A stretch of 64,000 nt of DNA from Medicago truncatula (Eukaryota; Streptophyta; Magnoliopsida; Fabales; Fabaceae). The stretch is from NCBI RefSeq assembly GCF_003473485.1, contig NC_053046.1, positions 39,517,832-39,581,831 on the forward strand. Direction: 5' to 3'. The translations under genes were made by a program, and so were the position numbers. Every line of letters starts with the position of its first letter. The stretch's first letter is position 1. This document shows, one piece after another, positions 49,464 to 60,915 of the stretch. The notes beneath the pieces are model-generated. The model saw nothing but the letters and a program-made list of their open reading frames with translations. It was not told the origin of the DNA and ran no database searches.

Positions 49464-50403
49464 TTTGTATGACTTAATCCACAAGAATTGAAATTAGAAC
49501 AAAACAATTCAATGGAGAGAAAAGAAAGAAAGAAAGAAAATAACAAGCTAGAGATTAATGACTATTTGCTTTATGTTCTGGTTCATTTTATATTGTCTAT
49601 GAGGATGAATAATTTTCATTATAGTCATGAAGGAGTGCTTTGGTGTAACCGACAAGGTAAATAGCTAAGCACCTAAATTTTAAACATGATTGTTTAAGTA
49701 ATTAAGTTGGCATGATTGTTGACATTTTTGTAACACCTGTGAAACAAAACATGTTTATTACTAGTTTAGACCGTACAATGCTATATTTACATGTGCACGC
49801 GATTGAGATCTCTATTTAACTGTTATAGTTATAATTAGACAATGAGAGAGGGAGGGGAGGGGGGAATGGGATAGAAGAATGAGTTGTTCTTTGACCAGTT
49901 CGATTAAAATAAACTAGCATATAGCGTCCTTCCACAAAAAAAAACTAGCATAAAAATATTGAATGGATGTTTTAGCCGAAATTTGTTAGATTTTAGTCCA
50001 ATTAATATTTATATTTAAATGTTTATTTTGTATAGGTCCAATTTAAACCTTCTTTATTGTCGAAAGAAGATCATGATAAAAATTGAAAATTTCTTCTCAC
50101 TCAAGTGATGTACATATAACCAAGATATGTTAGATAGTATGAGGGAATTTTTGTTTCATGGAAGTATGAAACAAATGGGGTATACTCAGTTATTTCAAGG
50201 TACACAATTCCATTGGTTGCTTTCAACATGGAGAGAGCGCGACAGGAGGAGGTCTAACCTCCTCATGCTATGTTTTAGGTGCTAATACATTCCCTTAACG
50301 TAACTAACCCCTGAACTTTTATTCTCTTAAAATTTAGGGTTTATTCCATCTTTTTCCCTTTTCCTTGAAAAAAATTAAAGCTCAGTGATGGACTTAAAAT
50401 TTA
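49464..50403 (-). promoter_or_regulatory. Upstream region of CHX copy A
   Basis: No coding sequence. The first 450 bases (GAAAAGAAAGAAAGAAAG, then GACAATGAGAGAGG and CTTTGACCAGTTCGA) correspond to the region upstream of copy B at 58321-58750, so the promoter was duplicated with the gene. The remainder is not recognised. Confidence 0.5.
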
Positions 50404-51395
50404 GGCTTAAATGCGTTTTTGATCCCTTAACTATTTATTTGGTATCGCTTTGGTCCCTTAATTAAAAAAAAGATTGTTTGAGTACTTTATCTTTATCTCC
50501 GCTACCTGTTTTGGTCCCTTCCGTTAAAAAAATTCAAAAAACCGTTAGGGTTTATATTATTCATCTTCTTCCTTATCTTTCCATCATCTTCTTCATAATC
50601 TTCATCATCAACAACACACCAACCCAGAAAAAAAAAATCTTTTTCATCATCATCTTCATCAAATCTATAAACATAATCAATTTCATAACTCAATCAACAA
50701 CCAATTTGTTCACTAAAAAAATCACTTTAATTTACCAAACAACAATTTTTTTTTTTAAAAATCAACCATCTCCATGCCTGCAAAACCCGCAAAAACAGAC
50801 GAAGGAAAGCTAAATCCAACAAATAAAGCAAGAAATAAACACTGCCTTGTTCTTTGTTAGATGAAGAGGACAATGATTTTGTTTCAGAGTTTAAAGATCT
50901 ACCATTAAATTCCAACAAACACTAATTTTAGATCTTGAATGGAACTGAACAGAGAGAGAAAATATGGGTTCATAGATTTTCGATGAAGAGGACAATGGTT
51001 GCAGATTTAGTTTGGTTCATTGAGAATTCGATTTGGAAGGGATGTTTATGAAATTCGATTTGCAGATTTGGTTTGCAGATTCGATTTGGACAGTGGAATT
51101 GATTATGTTTATGTTATGAAATTGATTATGTTTATAGATTTGATGAAGATGATGATGATTTTTTTTTTCTTCTGGGTTGGTATGTTGTTGATGATGAAGA
51201 TCATGAAGAAGATGATGGAAGGAGAAGGAAGAAGATGAATAATATAAACCCTAACGGATTTTTGAATTTTTTTAACATAAAGGACCAAAATAGGTAACGG
51301 AGATAAAGATAAAGTACTCAAACAATCTTTATTTTAGTTAAGGGACCAAAGCGATATCAAATAAATAGTTAAGGGACCAAAAGCGCATTTAAGCC
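50404..51395. mobile_element. Fold-back MULE with 9-bp target duplication
   Basis: Ends GGCTTAAATGCGTTTTTGAT and, inverted, GGCTTAAATGCGCTTTTGGT. The inverted arms continue for well over 200 bp with few mismatches. TAAAATTTA flanks both sides (50395-50403 and 51396-51404), a perfect 9-bp duplication. The unpaired centre (about 50700-51090) encodes nothing recognisable. The open frames here are just readings of repeated GATGAAGAT/ATCTTCATC tracts. Confidence 0.93.
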
Positions 51396-51404
51396 TAAAA
51401 TTTA

Positions 51405-51939
51405 CGAATCAACGCTAATCAATAGCTTGATATCGAAAAATCACCACGACATTTCTATATCCCATTTTCTCTATTTCAGTCTAATCTCTATAATAAACAA
51501 TGTTTGATGATTGGCAATACCTTTTTTAAAAAGAAAATACTCAGTCATTTATTTTCTGTTACAATTAAGTTTTTCCATCAAATTTCTTATATTTAGTGCT
51601 CTAAAGTTTTCATTTTCAATTGAAAATTTTACAGAATATAAGTTCTGCCTACCCACTCTCTTAACATATAATTTCCAAACACTATTTTGTCAAGAATTCA
51701 AGCTACTTTTGCTAAAAAAAATAATAATTCAAGCTACTAGCATTATTCTTTAAAAATGTTTAAGCTACTAGCATTTTATTCTATTTTAAGTTTTTTCATT
51801 TAAACATCAAATTTCTATTTGAACACAATTCAAAATATTTTTCCACTTCTAAGTCCAACCCTGATCTATATACATATATATATATATATCTTAGCAAATT
51901 CTTGAATATTATTAAATTTTCACTATTGTTGTAAGCTAC
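51405..51939. other. Gene-free AT-rich stretch
   Basis: AT-rich DNA with a short (TA)n run near 51870-51888. Nothing recognised. Confidence 0.5.
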
Positions 51940-52078
51940 CAAATTGCTCCTGGAATAGCTAGGGGATTGACATATCTTCATGAAAAGTGTAGAGTCTGTA
52001 CCATTCCTACGTGAGGCCAGAAAACATTCTCATAGATTCTGATTTTTGTCCAAAGGTTGCAGACTTCAGCCTAGCTCA

Positions 52079-52310
52079 ATTTTCCTGCGGATTTTGCCAA
52101 GGATTGAGGTTCCCAGGTAATACCTTCGAAGGTAATTGTTTCCTTAGAATTTTAAGTTCCGCAGGAAAATGTACTGCGGATATTCTCGCAGTAAAATTCG
52201 CAGTAAATCATCGGGTCAGTTTTTAAGGAATTTGCCTGCCCGTGAATTTGATACCCGGATCATATCCGCAGCAAAAGACGTAACAAAATCCCAAGGAAAA
52301 TCCGCAGGAA
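52079..52310. repeat. Inverted-repeat element at the start of the insert
   Basis: Left TTTCCTGCGGATTTTGCCAA; right, inverted, TTTCCTGCGGATTTTCCTTG. About 230 bp, with further CGCAGTAAA words between. It forms the first part of the DNA that splits the kinase pseudogene. Superfamily not assigned. Confidence 0.6.
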
Positions 52311-52997
52311 ATGTTTACATAAAAACAAAAAAAATTACAGGAAAACCCTCACCTAACATTTCAGTTTTTTATCGCCAATTGGCATATAAAAAATTCATTT
52401 TGAGAATTGGAATCAAATACATCTAAATGTCTACTATATAATGATAAAACTAATCCAAAATATTTATTATTTTGGTGTATTCTATTTGAGCAAGGAGTTG
52501 AGTTGCTAATAACACAGTCAGTCAAGTCTTCAATAATCACGTCCCTTTTACAATATTTCCTGCAAGATACCGATTTGAGAAGATCCAGTTTCCAGAATAT
52601 TAAGCATACATCTCCCCAAACATACAATTACTTGGATCTAAGGTTGTTAAAATTCAGTTGAGATGCCTTGTACCAACATAAAAAAAAAAAACAGTTGAGA
52701 TGCCTATAATTGAAGAAAATATAAGTTTCACCATAGTGATTCATGATAAGAATGTCCAACATGCATGATATATCAACGTGGAACATTAAGCATGCATTAA
52801 TTTATTGGAGATGGCTGATCTTGCCAACAGTAGGGGTAAAATATATGAAATTACACCGTAGAAATTTGAAGTTCCTAATCATAGTATATGATAAGAGATC
52901 AAGATCAAATAATACTGCTAAAATAAAATATAAGAAATGTTTATCTAACGACCATTTTTAAGAAATAAAATTATGAGTAAAACATGGAAGTTCTTAC

Positions 52998-53054
52998 AGG
53001 TTGGTAACTCGGCATGTATAAAGCTTGCCTAGGATGACCAAGAAGCTGTCCATA
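52998..53054 (-). other. Orphan exon-like segment of unknown gene
   Basis: On the minus strand a CTAATTGCAG acceptor, 57 open bases (19 codons) and a GTAAGAA donor stand in a row. They read YGQLLGHPRQALYMPSYQP. Both borders would be phase 0. I do not recognise the protein. The combination of both splice signals with an exact number of codons suggests a captured exon, but chance cannot be ruled out. Confidence 0.4.
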
Positions 53055-53140
53055 CTGCAATTAGACAGTAAGCAATTACAGTTAAAGCATCAATATTCTT
53101 GAGTTGGCATTTGGGATACCTGTGGATTATATATGATAGG

Positions 53141-53426
53141 TTGTTGAGAAATGATATTTGTACAACCATTTTTGTACAACTTTCTCTCTTGGATTCACAT
53201 TATACCTGTAACTATTCAATATCCTTATGAAAAATTAATCACATCGGAACGTTTCCGCGGTCGAATCCATTTTGAATTTGATAAATGCATTGCTTGTGAA
53301 GTATGTGTTCGTGTATGTCCTATTCTCTCTCTTCCTTTTTCTCTCTCCAATATTTTTGATCAATAAGAAGAGAGAAAAAAAAATTGTCATAAAGGTTGTA
53401 CCAAATGGTTGTTCAAATATCATTGC
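53141..53426. mobile_element. Inverted-repeat element enclosing a plastid ndhI fragment
   Basis: The left end GAGAAATGATATTTGTACAA and the right end (inverse GAGCAATGATATTTGAACAA) match over about 25 bp. The next inner words (CTTTCTCTCTT, and AGAGAGA on the right) may also pair. Chloroplast-derived text lies in the middle. No matching target duplication is evident, so the superfamily is unknown and the borders are approximate. Confidence 0.6.
53202..53324 (+). pseudogene. ndhI: Nuclear copy of a chloroplast ndhI fragment
   Basis: Forty-one codons read [35 protein letters not shown] and VRVCPI without a stop. This is the part of plastid NdhI (an iron-sulphur subunit of the chloroplast NDH complex) that holds its first 4Fe-4S cluster, C-x2-C-x2-C-x3-C-P. 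The conserved residues as I know them are intact, so the transfer is recent or the segment slow-changing. The fragment starts and ends abruptly: upstream text (HI before IPVT) and downstream text (LSLPFSL) are not NdhI. It has no start codon of its own and no transit peptide and cannot work as NdhI. Confidence 0.88.
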
Positions 53427-53770
53427 TCTATGTAATATACAAAGCACTATATAGTTCTACAGTGTCAGTTATCAGGTAATCATTGAACTCCTACAAAGCA
53501 CAAAATGGTTGAGAAAATGATTGAGAATTACTAATTGCCAGCCCTTTTGATAATTAGTTTATATATTAACTAATTGCCGATCGGAAGGGACTTCTGCCGG
53601 GTCCCCTCACTCCCATGAGAGGAACAAGAGGCTATCTAGCTCCAGATGAGTGGATTTCGGGAGTTTCTATAACCGCTAAAGCCGATGTTTACAACTACAG
53701 AATGATGCTTTTCGAGCTCGTGTCAGGAAGAAGAAACTCTGATCCTTCCGAATTAAGATGGCCATGTTAG

Positions 53771-55074
53771 ATTCTTTCCTACTTTGGCTGCAAACTCAGT
53801 ACACCTAGGTGGGAATGTGATTAGCCTTAATAATGTCAAATGAAAACATCAATGTTAGGAGAATTTGTTAATATATAAACTCGTTTTGCTGTTGATCTCG
53901 ACAATAGTTGGTTGTTAATATAGCATTATATAATTGTTAACATCTACCAATGAGTAGTTGGTACCCTAAAACAACAAACAACCAATTTTAGAGTTTACGC
54001 GATCAGCGGTGGAGCTTGAAAGAAATATTTTAGGGGGCCAAATACATTAGCAAATAAGTTTTAGTGGCAAAGTGGTTAACAATTTCAGTTTTTAACTGTG
54101 TATTCAGTTCAACCAAATTGAAGTGGGTCGAATAAAGGAAGGTTTCAACTAATTAGGAAAATGGTAAAGGGTGAAAATTCATGCTATGATTTATGGGTTA
54201 ATGGGTTTAATTTTGAGATGTGGAGGGAAAAACAAAGGATATTAAAGAATATTATCTCCAAAGCTTTAAAAATAGAAGGTGGGTTGTGACTTAAAATAAG
54301 GTTTCTTCTCTTAGATACTTACTACCCACACTTTATTAAAAGTCGTTTTAACATTTTCACACATATTAAAAAATATAGTTAATTTTATATTTAAAAAGAA
54401 TTTATGAGTAATTTTACAAAATGTTTAAATATAATTTTGGTCTTTATAAATATTTCAATTTTTCGTTTTAGTTCACCTAAAATATTTCAATTACGGTGGA
54501 GCTGTTTTGCTATCCTCTGTTCATAAAATTTCAATGTGGACTGATTTCAACCACGTTTCTTGCTAGATAATTTTCTTGTTTGTCATTCTCTTCAAGTGAG
54601 AATGAATTTGTTATTCTTGCTAGACGTTTTTTGAGGAACAAAATTTTGTTTTCATTTTATCAATGAGTAGAATGAATTTGAATTTTGTAACCAAAAAGAA
54701 AACGAGAATGAATTTGTATTTGTTCTCTTTTAAATACATTTTGATGTTCCATGCTTTCCAATAGCCAGCCTTTCATTTTAATCATCATTTATTCTCATAC
54801 ATATTACTTTATAAAACATGAAAACTCAATTAAAATCTTTAAAATTGTGTTTTCACCAACTCAAGAAATAATTTTTAACATGGACATTAAATTAAAGAAT
54901 ATGTAATACAACCAAAAAAAACTCATATGGCCTGGTTGGACCTTCTACTTGCGTGACCATACAAAAATTTCATTGCAAAAATCTGTAGTTTATTTTTCTG
55001 ACTATGCATGAAGTGTGCCTCTATCTAATGTCGTTTTTTTTTTTCGATAGACTCTATCTATCATGTCTTGACAA
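53771..55074. other. Gene-free stretch downstream of CHX copy B
   Basis: No gene. At 54005-54045 GCGGTGGAGCTTGAAAGAAA followed by GGGGGCCAAAT is the type of text seen at worn hAT ends. From about 54725 the DNA matches the flanks at 45880 (copy A) and 62400 (copy C): it is the 3' flank duplicated with the gene. Confidence 0.5.
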
Positions 55075-58000
55075 CTACAAAATCCACCTTTTAAGGTCAT
55101 TTGCGCGTGAGAGTTGTTGCTGCACAACCAAAACAGATGCATTACTATTAAGATCAGGTGAAGCAAGAAAATCACCAATAGCACCAAGTTCTGGAAATTC
55201 ACTCCATTCTGCTAATCCATCGGTTTGAGGATATTGAGTTTCATGTCTTCTCCCAACTATAAAGAAATCATGTTCGTTCACAATCTCACGTAGAAAAGAT
55301 GCTGTTTGTGATCCATTCTCAGTAAAAACTTCTTGATACCTCACATTTTCAGCATGTTTCAATTCTTCCAACATTTCATCACCAATTACCATTAACTCCT
55401 CCACTTCTGCTATGTTTTTCCTAGAAACAAGACAGTAAACAACTAGGTTGATCCTAGGATTATTCATCATTCGTTTTGCTAAACATAAGACCTCTTCATC
55501 ATCGTCATTTCCACCTAAATATATGATGGCTAATCGAGTAGTGGAATATTCTAATGTTATTGATGTTGTTAGTGTTGGTTTCGGCATTGAATTAGCACGA
55601 GTTACAAGGATTCCAACGGAACATGGAGCAATTTCGAGTACTCTGCGGTTCAATGCTCTTAGTACTTTCTTGTCATCAGATTCAACTCCACCATCTCTTG
55701 ACCATCTTATATGAAATGGAAGAATGATGATGGCTGCATCTTTGTCCAATGCAAGATTGCAAACATCTTCATACATGAGATTAGGTGGAGATATCGCTGT
55801 GTAAGTGTTTGTTGATACTGCATTTTGATTATCATGCTCGTATATATCGAAAGCGAGGATAACATCGTCTGAGTATGATTTAGATGAAGTAGATCCTAAT
55901 GCTTGTCTTTGAAGGCGATGATGAATGAAAAGAGGTAAGGCTCTTCCAACAAGCTCAATTACATGAAGAACATCAACTGTGATTGGTTTTTCTTGTGTTG
56001 GACAACATAAGTCTAGGAAATCTGTTGCTGCTGAAATATGGTTCTGTTTTTGAAGTGTTACTAGTATTCTTAGCTCTGAGTTTCTTTTTAAGCGCATCAT
56101 GTTCCTTTTTTGGTATCCAGCATATTTTCTTGATGGATCATATAATAACTTCACTGACCAATGCACAATGGTTGCTATAATCATTATACTTATCATCATC
56201 ACTCCAAATATTTTCCTATTAATAACCTGCATACATGCATCATATTTGAATAAGAATAATAGACCATATACATATAAATTAAATTTTCAATTTAGTCTAA
56301 ACTGTAACTCTCTCTCTTCTTTGGTCCCTAAACTATAAAAATATAATAAGCCATCTTTACACTGTTATTAATCCATCAAGTTAGTCTCTCGATTAGTTTA
56401 AAAATAAGAGATATAATGATAGTTCGAGGGCTATCTCGATGGATTGAAAATCATTTAGAAACTACTTATTATATTTCTATAATTTAAGGATCAACTAGAA
56501 TATAGAATGGTAGTTTGTGTACTACATGTATATTCAAATACATAAAAATATTGTGTCCCTTCTTGATCCCTCGTTTCAAAATTGTGGCTCTTATAACTAT
56601 AATATTTGCAACTATTTTGAAATAGCTATGAGAACCAAAGTTTAGACAGAAACGAGGAACCAAAATCAATTTTTTTTCCAGGAGGCCAAAATCAAAATAA
56701 TCATATAATAAAGGACAAAACATATTTAAACTGAAAAAAAAAGTTAAATGCAGTACTTGATCGTCAAATGCGGAATTGTAGATGCCAACTTCCATCACGC
56801 CCTTAGTGTTCAAAATAAGGGAAATACACAAAGCATCAATGACAGGTATTTTGCAACAAAGGACAGTTATAAATAATGCTGCCATTTTGACCAAGTGAGT
56901 TACAAGGACCGCTAAACCAGTATACACCATCATAGATGATGAAAAATCCATTGAAAAATCTGCTTTCAACACACAAGTTGTTACAAAGATTGGCAAAAAG
57001 AATGTTGTACTAAAAAACTGAAGCTTCTTAACCAATGCAGATCCTAAAGGAGGTCCTTCAGGAACAGACAGTCCCAAAACGAAAACTCCCAAGACAAATT
57101 CTTGATTAATCTTAACTGACAAAATACCAAGAACAAAAACCATTGAAATGATAACATAAATGTAACTATCCTTCACAGGTCTTCCTTCTGGTGTATGTTT
57201 GATGATCCAAAACATTATTGGTCTACATACCAATGGTATTAATACAAACAATATATAAAGTAAGAATATGTTTCTCAAAAGTGTCGTCAAATCAGGACTA
57301 GTCATAAGAGCAACAAAATTGGTTGAAATAACTGTTGTTAGTATGTCACAGACCAAAGCCGAGGACAAAGTTAATCTACCAAGCTCTGAGTTTTGGATTT
57401 GAAGTTCACTTAGGAGTGAAGAGATTGTTGAAAATTGACTTAGACTGTGAGATAACATTGCCACCATGACTCCATTGCCGCCATGTAATTTTTGAATGGC
57501 TTGAACTATCCCAGGCAATGTTAGTAGTGGTATAAAACCAACACATAATGGTACAGATAATCCAATTATTGAAATTATCCATGCTCTCTTTCCTGTCCTT
57601 GTTATCAAGCTGAAATCCATTTGTACACTGTTAATGAAAACGAAGATCACCATACCTAATGATGAAATTGTTGAAATTACGTCATGAGTTCCATATGGAA
57701 ATATCTTGCCCATGTATGTGTCTAATGGTTTTAGCTCAAATGAGACACCTAGAATCAACCCAGCCTGCAAATGGAATGAGTATTGTGTTTAATTTTCTTC
57801 ATTTGTGTGAAATGATCAAATAGATTGGTTATTGTGGGACAAATAGAGTAATGAATTTCAAATGAAAATTACAGATGGAAGAAATGAAATTAGAAACAAA
57901 ATCTATTTTTTATATGCAATTTAACTTTTTCTAATAACTTTGATTTATCCACATGAATGTTTAGAATCATGATGGTTCACAACGATTCTGATAAAATCAC

Positions 58001-58320
58001 CGTTAATCTAAACTTGCACTAAAGAAATAATTCTTCTAAAAATTATGTCAATTGGATTTACTTACAATCATTTCTGGAAGGAATTGAGGGAGTCTCAATG
58101 GTTTGAGAAGAAAACTACATATTTGAGTGAGTGCAAAAATGATAACCAATTGTAACTCAAACAAGATCAAGAAGGATTTCATTGGTCTCCTTCCATTTTC
58201 GTAGCCACCCCATAAACCATCTGAAACAATATGGGGTGGAGCCTCAGAACAAACATTGTATATTGGTCCATTCAATCTTTTAATTTCGTTGAACAAAGTA
58301 TAATTTGAATTTATGCTCAT
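55075..58320 (-). CDS. Cation/H+ exchanger (CHX family), tandem copy B
   Basis: Sister of copy A with the same three exons: 58066-58320, 56757-57764 and 55075-56226. The first two have identical lengths to copy A (255 and 1008 bases). The last is 9 bases longer, giving 804 residues; the extra residues are around SMPKPTLTTSITLEYST. The start MSINSNYTL is at 58320. In copy B an extra A in the upstream AAAAATG run breaks the upstream frame, which confirms the start. The exchanger domain, LNTKGVMEVG and cytosolic tail are all intact, ending DLKRWIL. Differences from copy A are scattered substitutions such as SSMMVYTG for SSVMVYTG. Both copies look functional. Confidence 0.93.
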
Positions 58321-59287
58321 TTTTGTATGACTTAATCCACAAGAACTGAAATTAGAACAAAACAATTCAATGGAGAGAAAAGAAAGAAAATAACAAGTTA
58401 GAGGATGCATGAAGGAGTGGTTGAATTTATATTGTCTATGAGCATGAATAATTTTCATTTTAGTCATGAAGGAGTGCTTCGGTGTAACCGACAAGGTAAA
58501 TAGCTAAGCAACTTAATTTTAAACATGATCATATAAGTAATAAAGTTGGCAAGGTTGTTGATATTTTTGTAACACCTGTAAAACATAACATGTTTATTAC
58601 AAATTTAGACCATACAATGCTATAATTGGACAATGAGAGAGAGGGGAATAAATGAATGAGTTGTCCTTTGACCAGTTCGACTAACTTGAAAAACTTCTTG
58701 TATGATTAATAAACTATCGTATAGGATCCTTAAAAAAAAAAACTAGCATAAAACGTATATATTACTACTATATTACTGTAATGACTTGTGATAAGCACGT
58801 GATTGTTTGTAGTAACTCAAATAGTGACATATATATATATATATATATATATACACACTCCTGAGTGTACCAAAGATGAAAGCTTGGATTCTTACTAGAA
58901 TTTCGTTTTTAATAATATTGAAGAAAATGAAGAGACTGATTTAGCTTTTAATGGAGATGAATAGTTTGAATACATGTTGAAGCTTCAAAAGGAAGCAGGG
59001 TTTGAAAGCACGAAGAAGAAAGAACTGAAGCGTTAACACGCTTGTGCATAGAAGTGAGAATTGATACATGACTCACTTAAGTCATGTTTTAATCTCAACC
59101 CTTTCTTTTAATATGAGAGCTACAATATTTTCTTATTATTCTCGCATAAAGATAACATTCTTAATTACTGGCCATATGTAGAATGTATAACTTGACTAAT
59201 TAAAAAAAAAAAAGAAAAAAAAAAAGTGGATGCTTGGAAAGAGAATGACACTTGTGAATTGTTGCAATAAGAATAACTTTACTTTAA
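58321..59287 (-). promoter_or_regulatory. Upstream region of CHX copy B
   Basis: Shares its first part with the upstream region of copy A. A (TA)n run lies at about 58828-58851. Segment 58620-58890 is repeated further on (about 59530-60215). No coding sequence. Confidence 0.5.
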
Positions 59288-59437
59288 TACTTCCTCCGAT
59301 CTTATTTATAAAAAAAAAATTAATTTTTAAAATACATTGAATAATTTATGTATATAGTCAAGAATCTAAATCAAATTCATAAATTATTCAATATATTTAA
59401 AAAGTCAATTGTTTCTTGTAAATAGAACCGGAGGAAG

Positions 59438-59439
<2 letters not shown>
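59288..59439. mobile_element. Stowaway MITE
   Basis: TA-flanked; left CTTCCTCCGATCTTATTTAT, right inverse AAATAGAACCGGAGGAAG. The arms continue inward (ATTGAATAATTTATG), making nearly the whole element a hairpin. A (TA)n run follows at 59438-59463. Confidence 0.9.
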
Positions 59440-59468
<29 letters not shown>

Positions 59469-59658
59469 CGTCAACCTATAAAATTGTATGATGGATAAAA
59501 AATTGATTAATTTTTTATATGTAGAACGTAATTAGACAATGAGAGAGATAAGGGAATAAATGAAATTATCTTTTGACCGCTTTGACTAACTTGGAAAACT
59601 TATTGTAAGACCAATAAACTAGCATATAGCATCCTTAAAAACCTAGTAGGCAGTAGCA

Positions 59659-59943
59659 TACTCCCTCCGTCCCAAATTGTATGATGTTTTGGCCATTTCA
59701 CACGTATTAAGAAATGTAATTAATATTGTGTGGGGAAGAGAAATTATGAGTTGTTTTACAAAATTATCCTTAATAAATGGTATGGAAAAGATAAATGAAA
59801 TAATTAAAAGAAGGGAGAGTAATTAATAGTTAAGGATATAATAGGAAAAATAACATTAATATTTCATTGGTATTGTAAAGCGACATATAATTTGGGACAA
59901 ATTTTTTTTCCAAAACGACATACAATTTGGGACGGAGGGAGTA
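59659..59943. mobile_element. Stowaway MITE
   Basis: TA then CTCCCTCCGTCCCAAATTGT; right inverse ACAATTTGGGACGGAGGGAG then TA. The 20-bp ends are perfect inverses, so this is a young copy. Confidence 0.93.
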
Positions 59944-59961
59944 TAATGTATTTATTACTAC

Positions 59962-60112
59962 TACTCCCTCCGATCCTATTTATAAGAAAAAATTGACTTT
60001 TTAGATTCATTGAATAATTAATGTACTTGGTATAGAATGTAGACCAAATACATCATTTATGCAATGAATCAAAAAAGTAAAATGTTTCTTATAAATAGGA
60101 TCGAAGGGAGTA
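59962..60112. mobile_element. Stowaway MITE
   Basis: TA-flanked; left CTCCCTCCGATCCTATTTAT, right inverse ATAAATAGGATCGAAGGGAG. Near-complete hairpin. A (TA)n run lies close by at about 60140-60176. Confidence 0.92.
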
Positions 60113-60136
60113 TATTAGAGTAGTGACTCGTGCTAA

Positions 60137-60181
<45 letters not shown>

Positions 60182-60224
60182 AAAGATGAAAGCTTGGATT
60201 CTTACACGGACAAAGTTAACGTTT

Positions 60225-60365
60225 TTTGAAAAATACTAACAGAAAGGATCACTTGGGTAAACGGAGGTATACTTAGGAAACTAAATTGAGACAGTTTAAA
60301 GTTAGGGGACCAAATTAAAATTCAAAAATAAGTTAAGGGACCAAAACATATATTAAGCCTTTTTT
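60225..60365. repeat. One-ended repeat ending in TTAAGCC
   Basis: AGGGGACCAAATTAAAATTC and AAGGGACCAAAACATATATT then AAGCC are the inverse of the terminal style of the MULE at 50404 (GGCTTAAAT then GGTCCCTTAA). Only one end is visible, so this is a fragment. Confidence 0.45.
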
Positions 60366-60669
60366 TTACTTGAGGAACAAAACTTTGTTTTACATTCCTT
60401 AAAACAAAAACTTTGTTTTACATTTTTTCATGAGTAGAATGAATTTGTATTTTATAAAAAATAAAAAAAATAATGAATTTGTATTTGTACACTTTTATAT
60501 ACATTTCCCTTTGCACAGTGGCGGAGCCAGACAAAAAGGTTTGGGGTGGCCGCAATTAAAATAAACTAAAATATATAAATCATATTGCATATAACACATT
60601 TAAGTATAAACTAAAAAACGATCATTCAAAATTTAAACTACATAATATATAAAGTCGATCATTAGATAC

Positions 60670-60894
60670 TTAAAATGACATTTTACGCTTTCCGAGTAAC
60701 TTGAAATCATCGATAATTGACTCAGAACTAATACATGCACTAATTTCCCTTTTAATATAAACTAACATGTTATCTGCTATCAGTAACCGAAGTCTCATCT
60801 TGTTTCTCAACTTTGACTTGATAATTTTCATTGCTGAAAAAGATCTTTCAATTATGACGGTAGAAATTAGAAGGGTCATAATAAGACGCAACAA
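60670..60894 (-). pseudogene. hAT transposase C-terminal fragment
   Basis: The 74 codons read ERSFSAMKIIKSKLRNKM and then DFKLLGKRKMSF, the end of the dimerisation domain of hAT transposases of the DUF4371/TTF-finger type. It lacks everything upstream because the MULE at 60916 and further loss cut it off. This identifies the element at 60516 as hAT independently of its termini. Confidence 0.75.
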
Positions 60895-60915
60895 CCTATC
60901 AAAAAAAATATTTTT

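Larger units (their letters stand above)
51940..53770 (+). pseudogene. Lectin-type receptor kinase pseudogene split by about 1.5 kb of inserted DNA
   Basis: Two pieces of one kinase domain are 1.49 kb apart. 51940-52078 reads IAPGIARGLTYLHEKC, then after a frame change VRPENILIDSDFCPKVADFS. 53571-53770 reads LPIGRDFCRV, MRGTRGYLAPDEWISGV, SITAKADVYNYRMMLFELV and SGRRNSDPSELRWPC, then TAG. Joined, they run from before the catalytic loop to subdomain IX of an S-locus/G-type lectin receptor kinase. The catalytic loop is damaged: its His-x-Asp is not readable. No extracellular domain is present. The inserted DNA runs from about 52079 to 53570 and is described separately. Confidence 0.8.

Noticed and set aside
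50478..50813. Ile/Thr-rich frame, with Asp/Glu-rich frames opposite
   Set aside because: Products of the inverted arms of the fold-back MULE.
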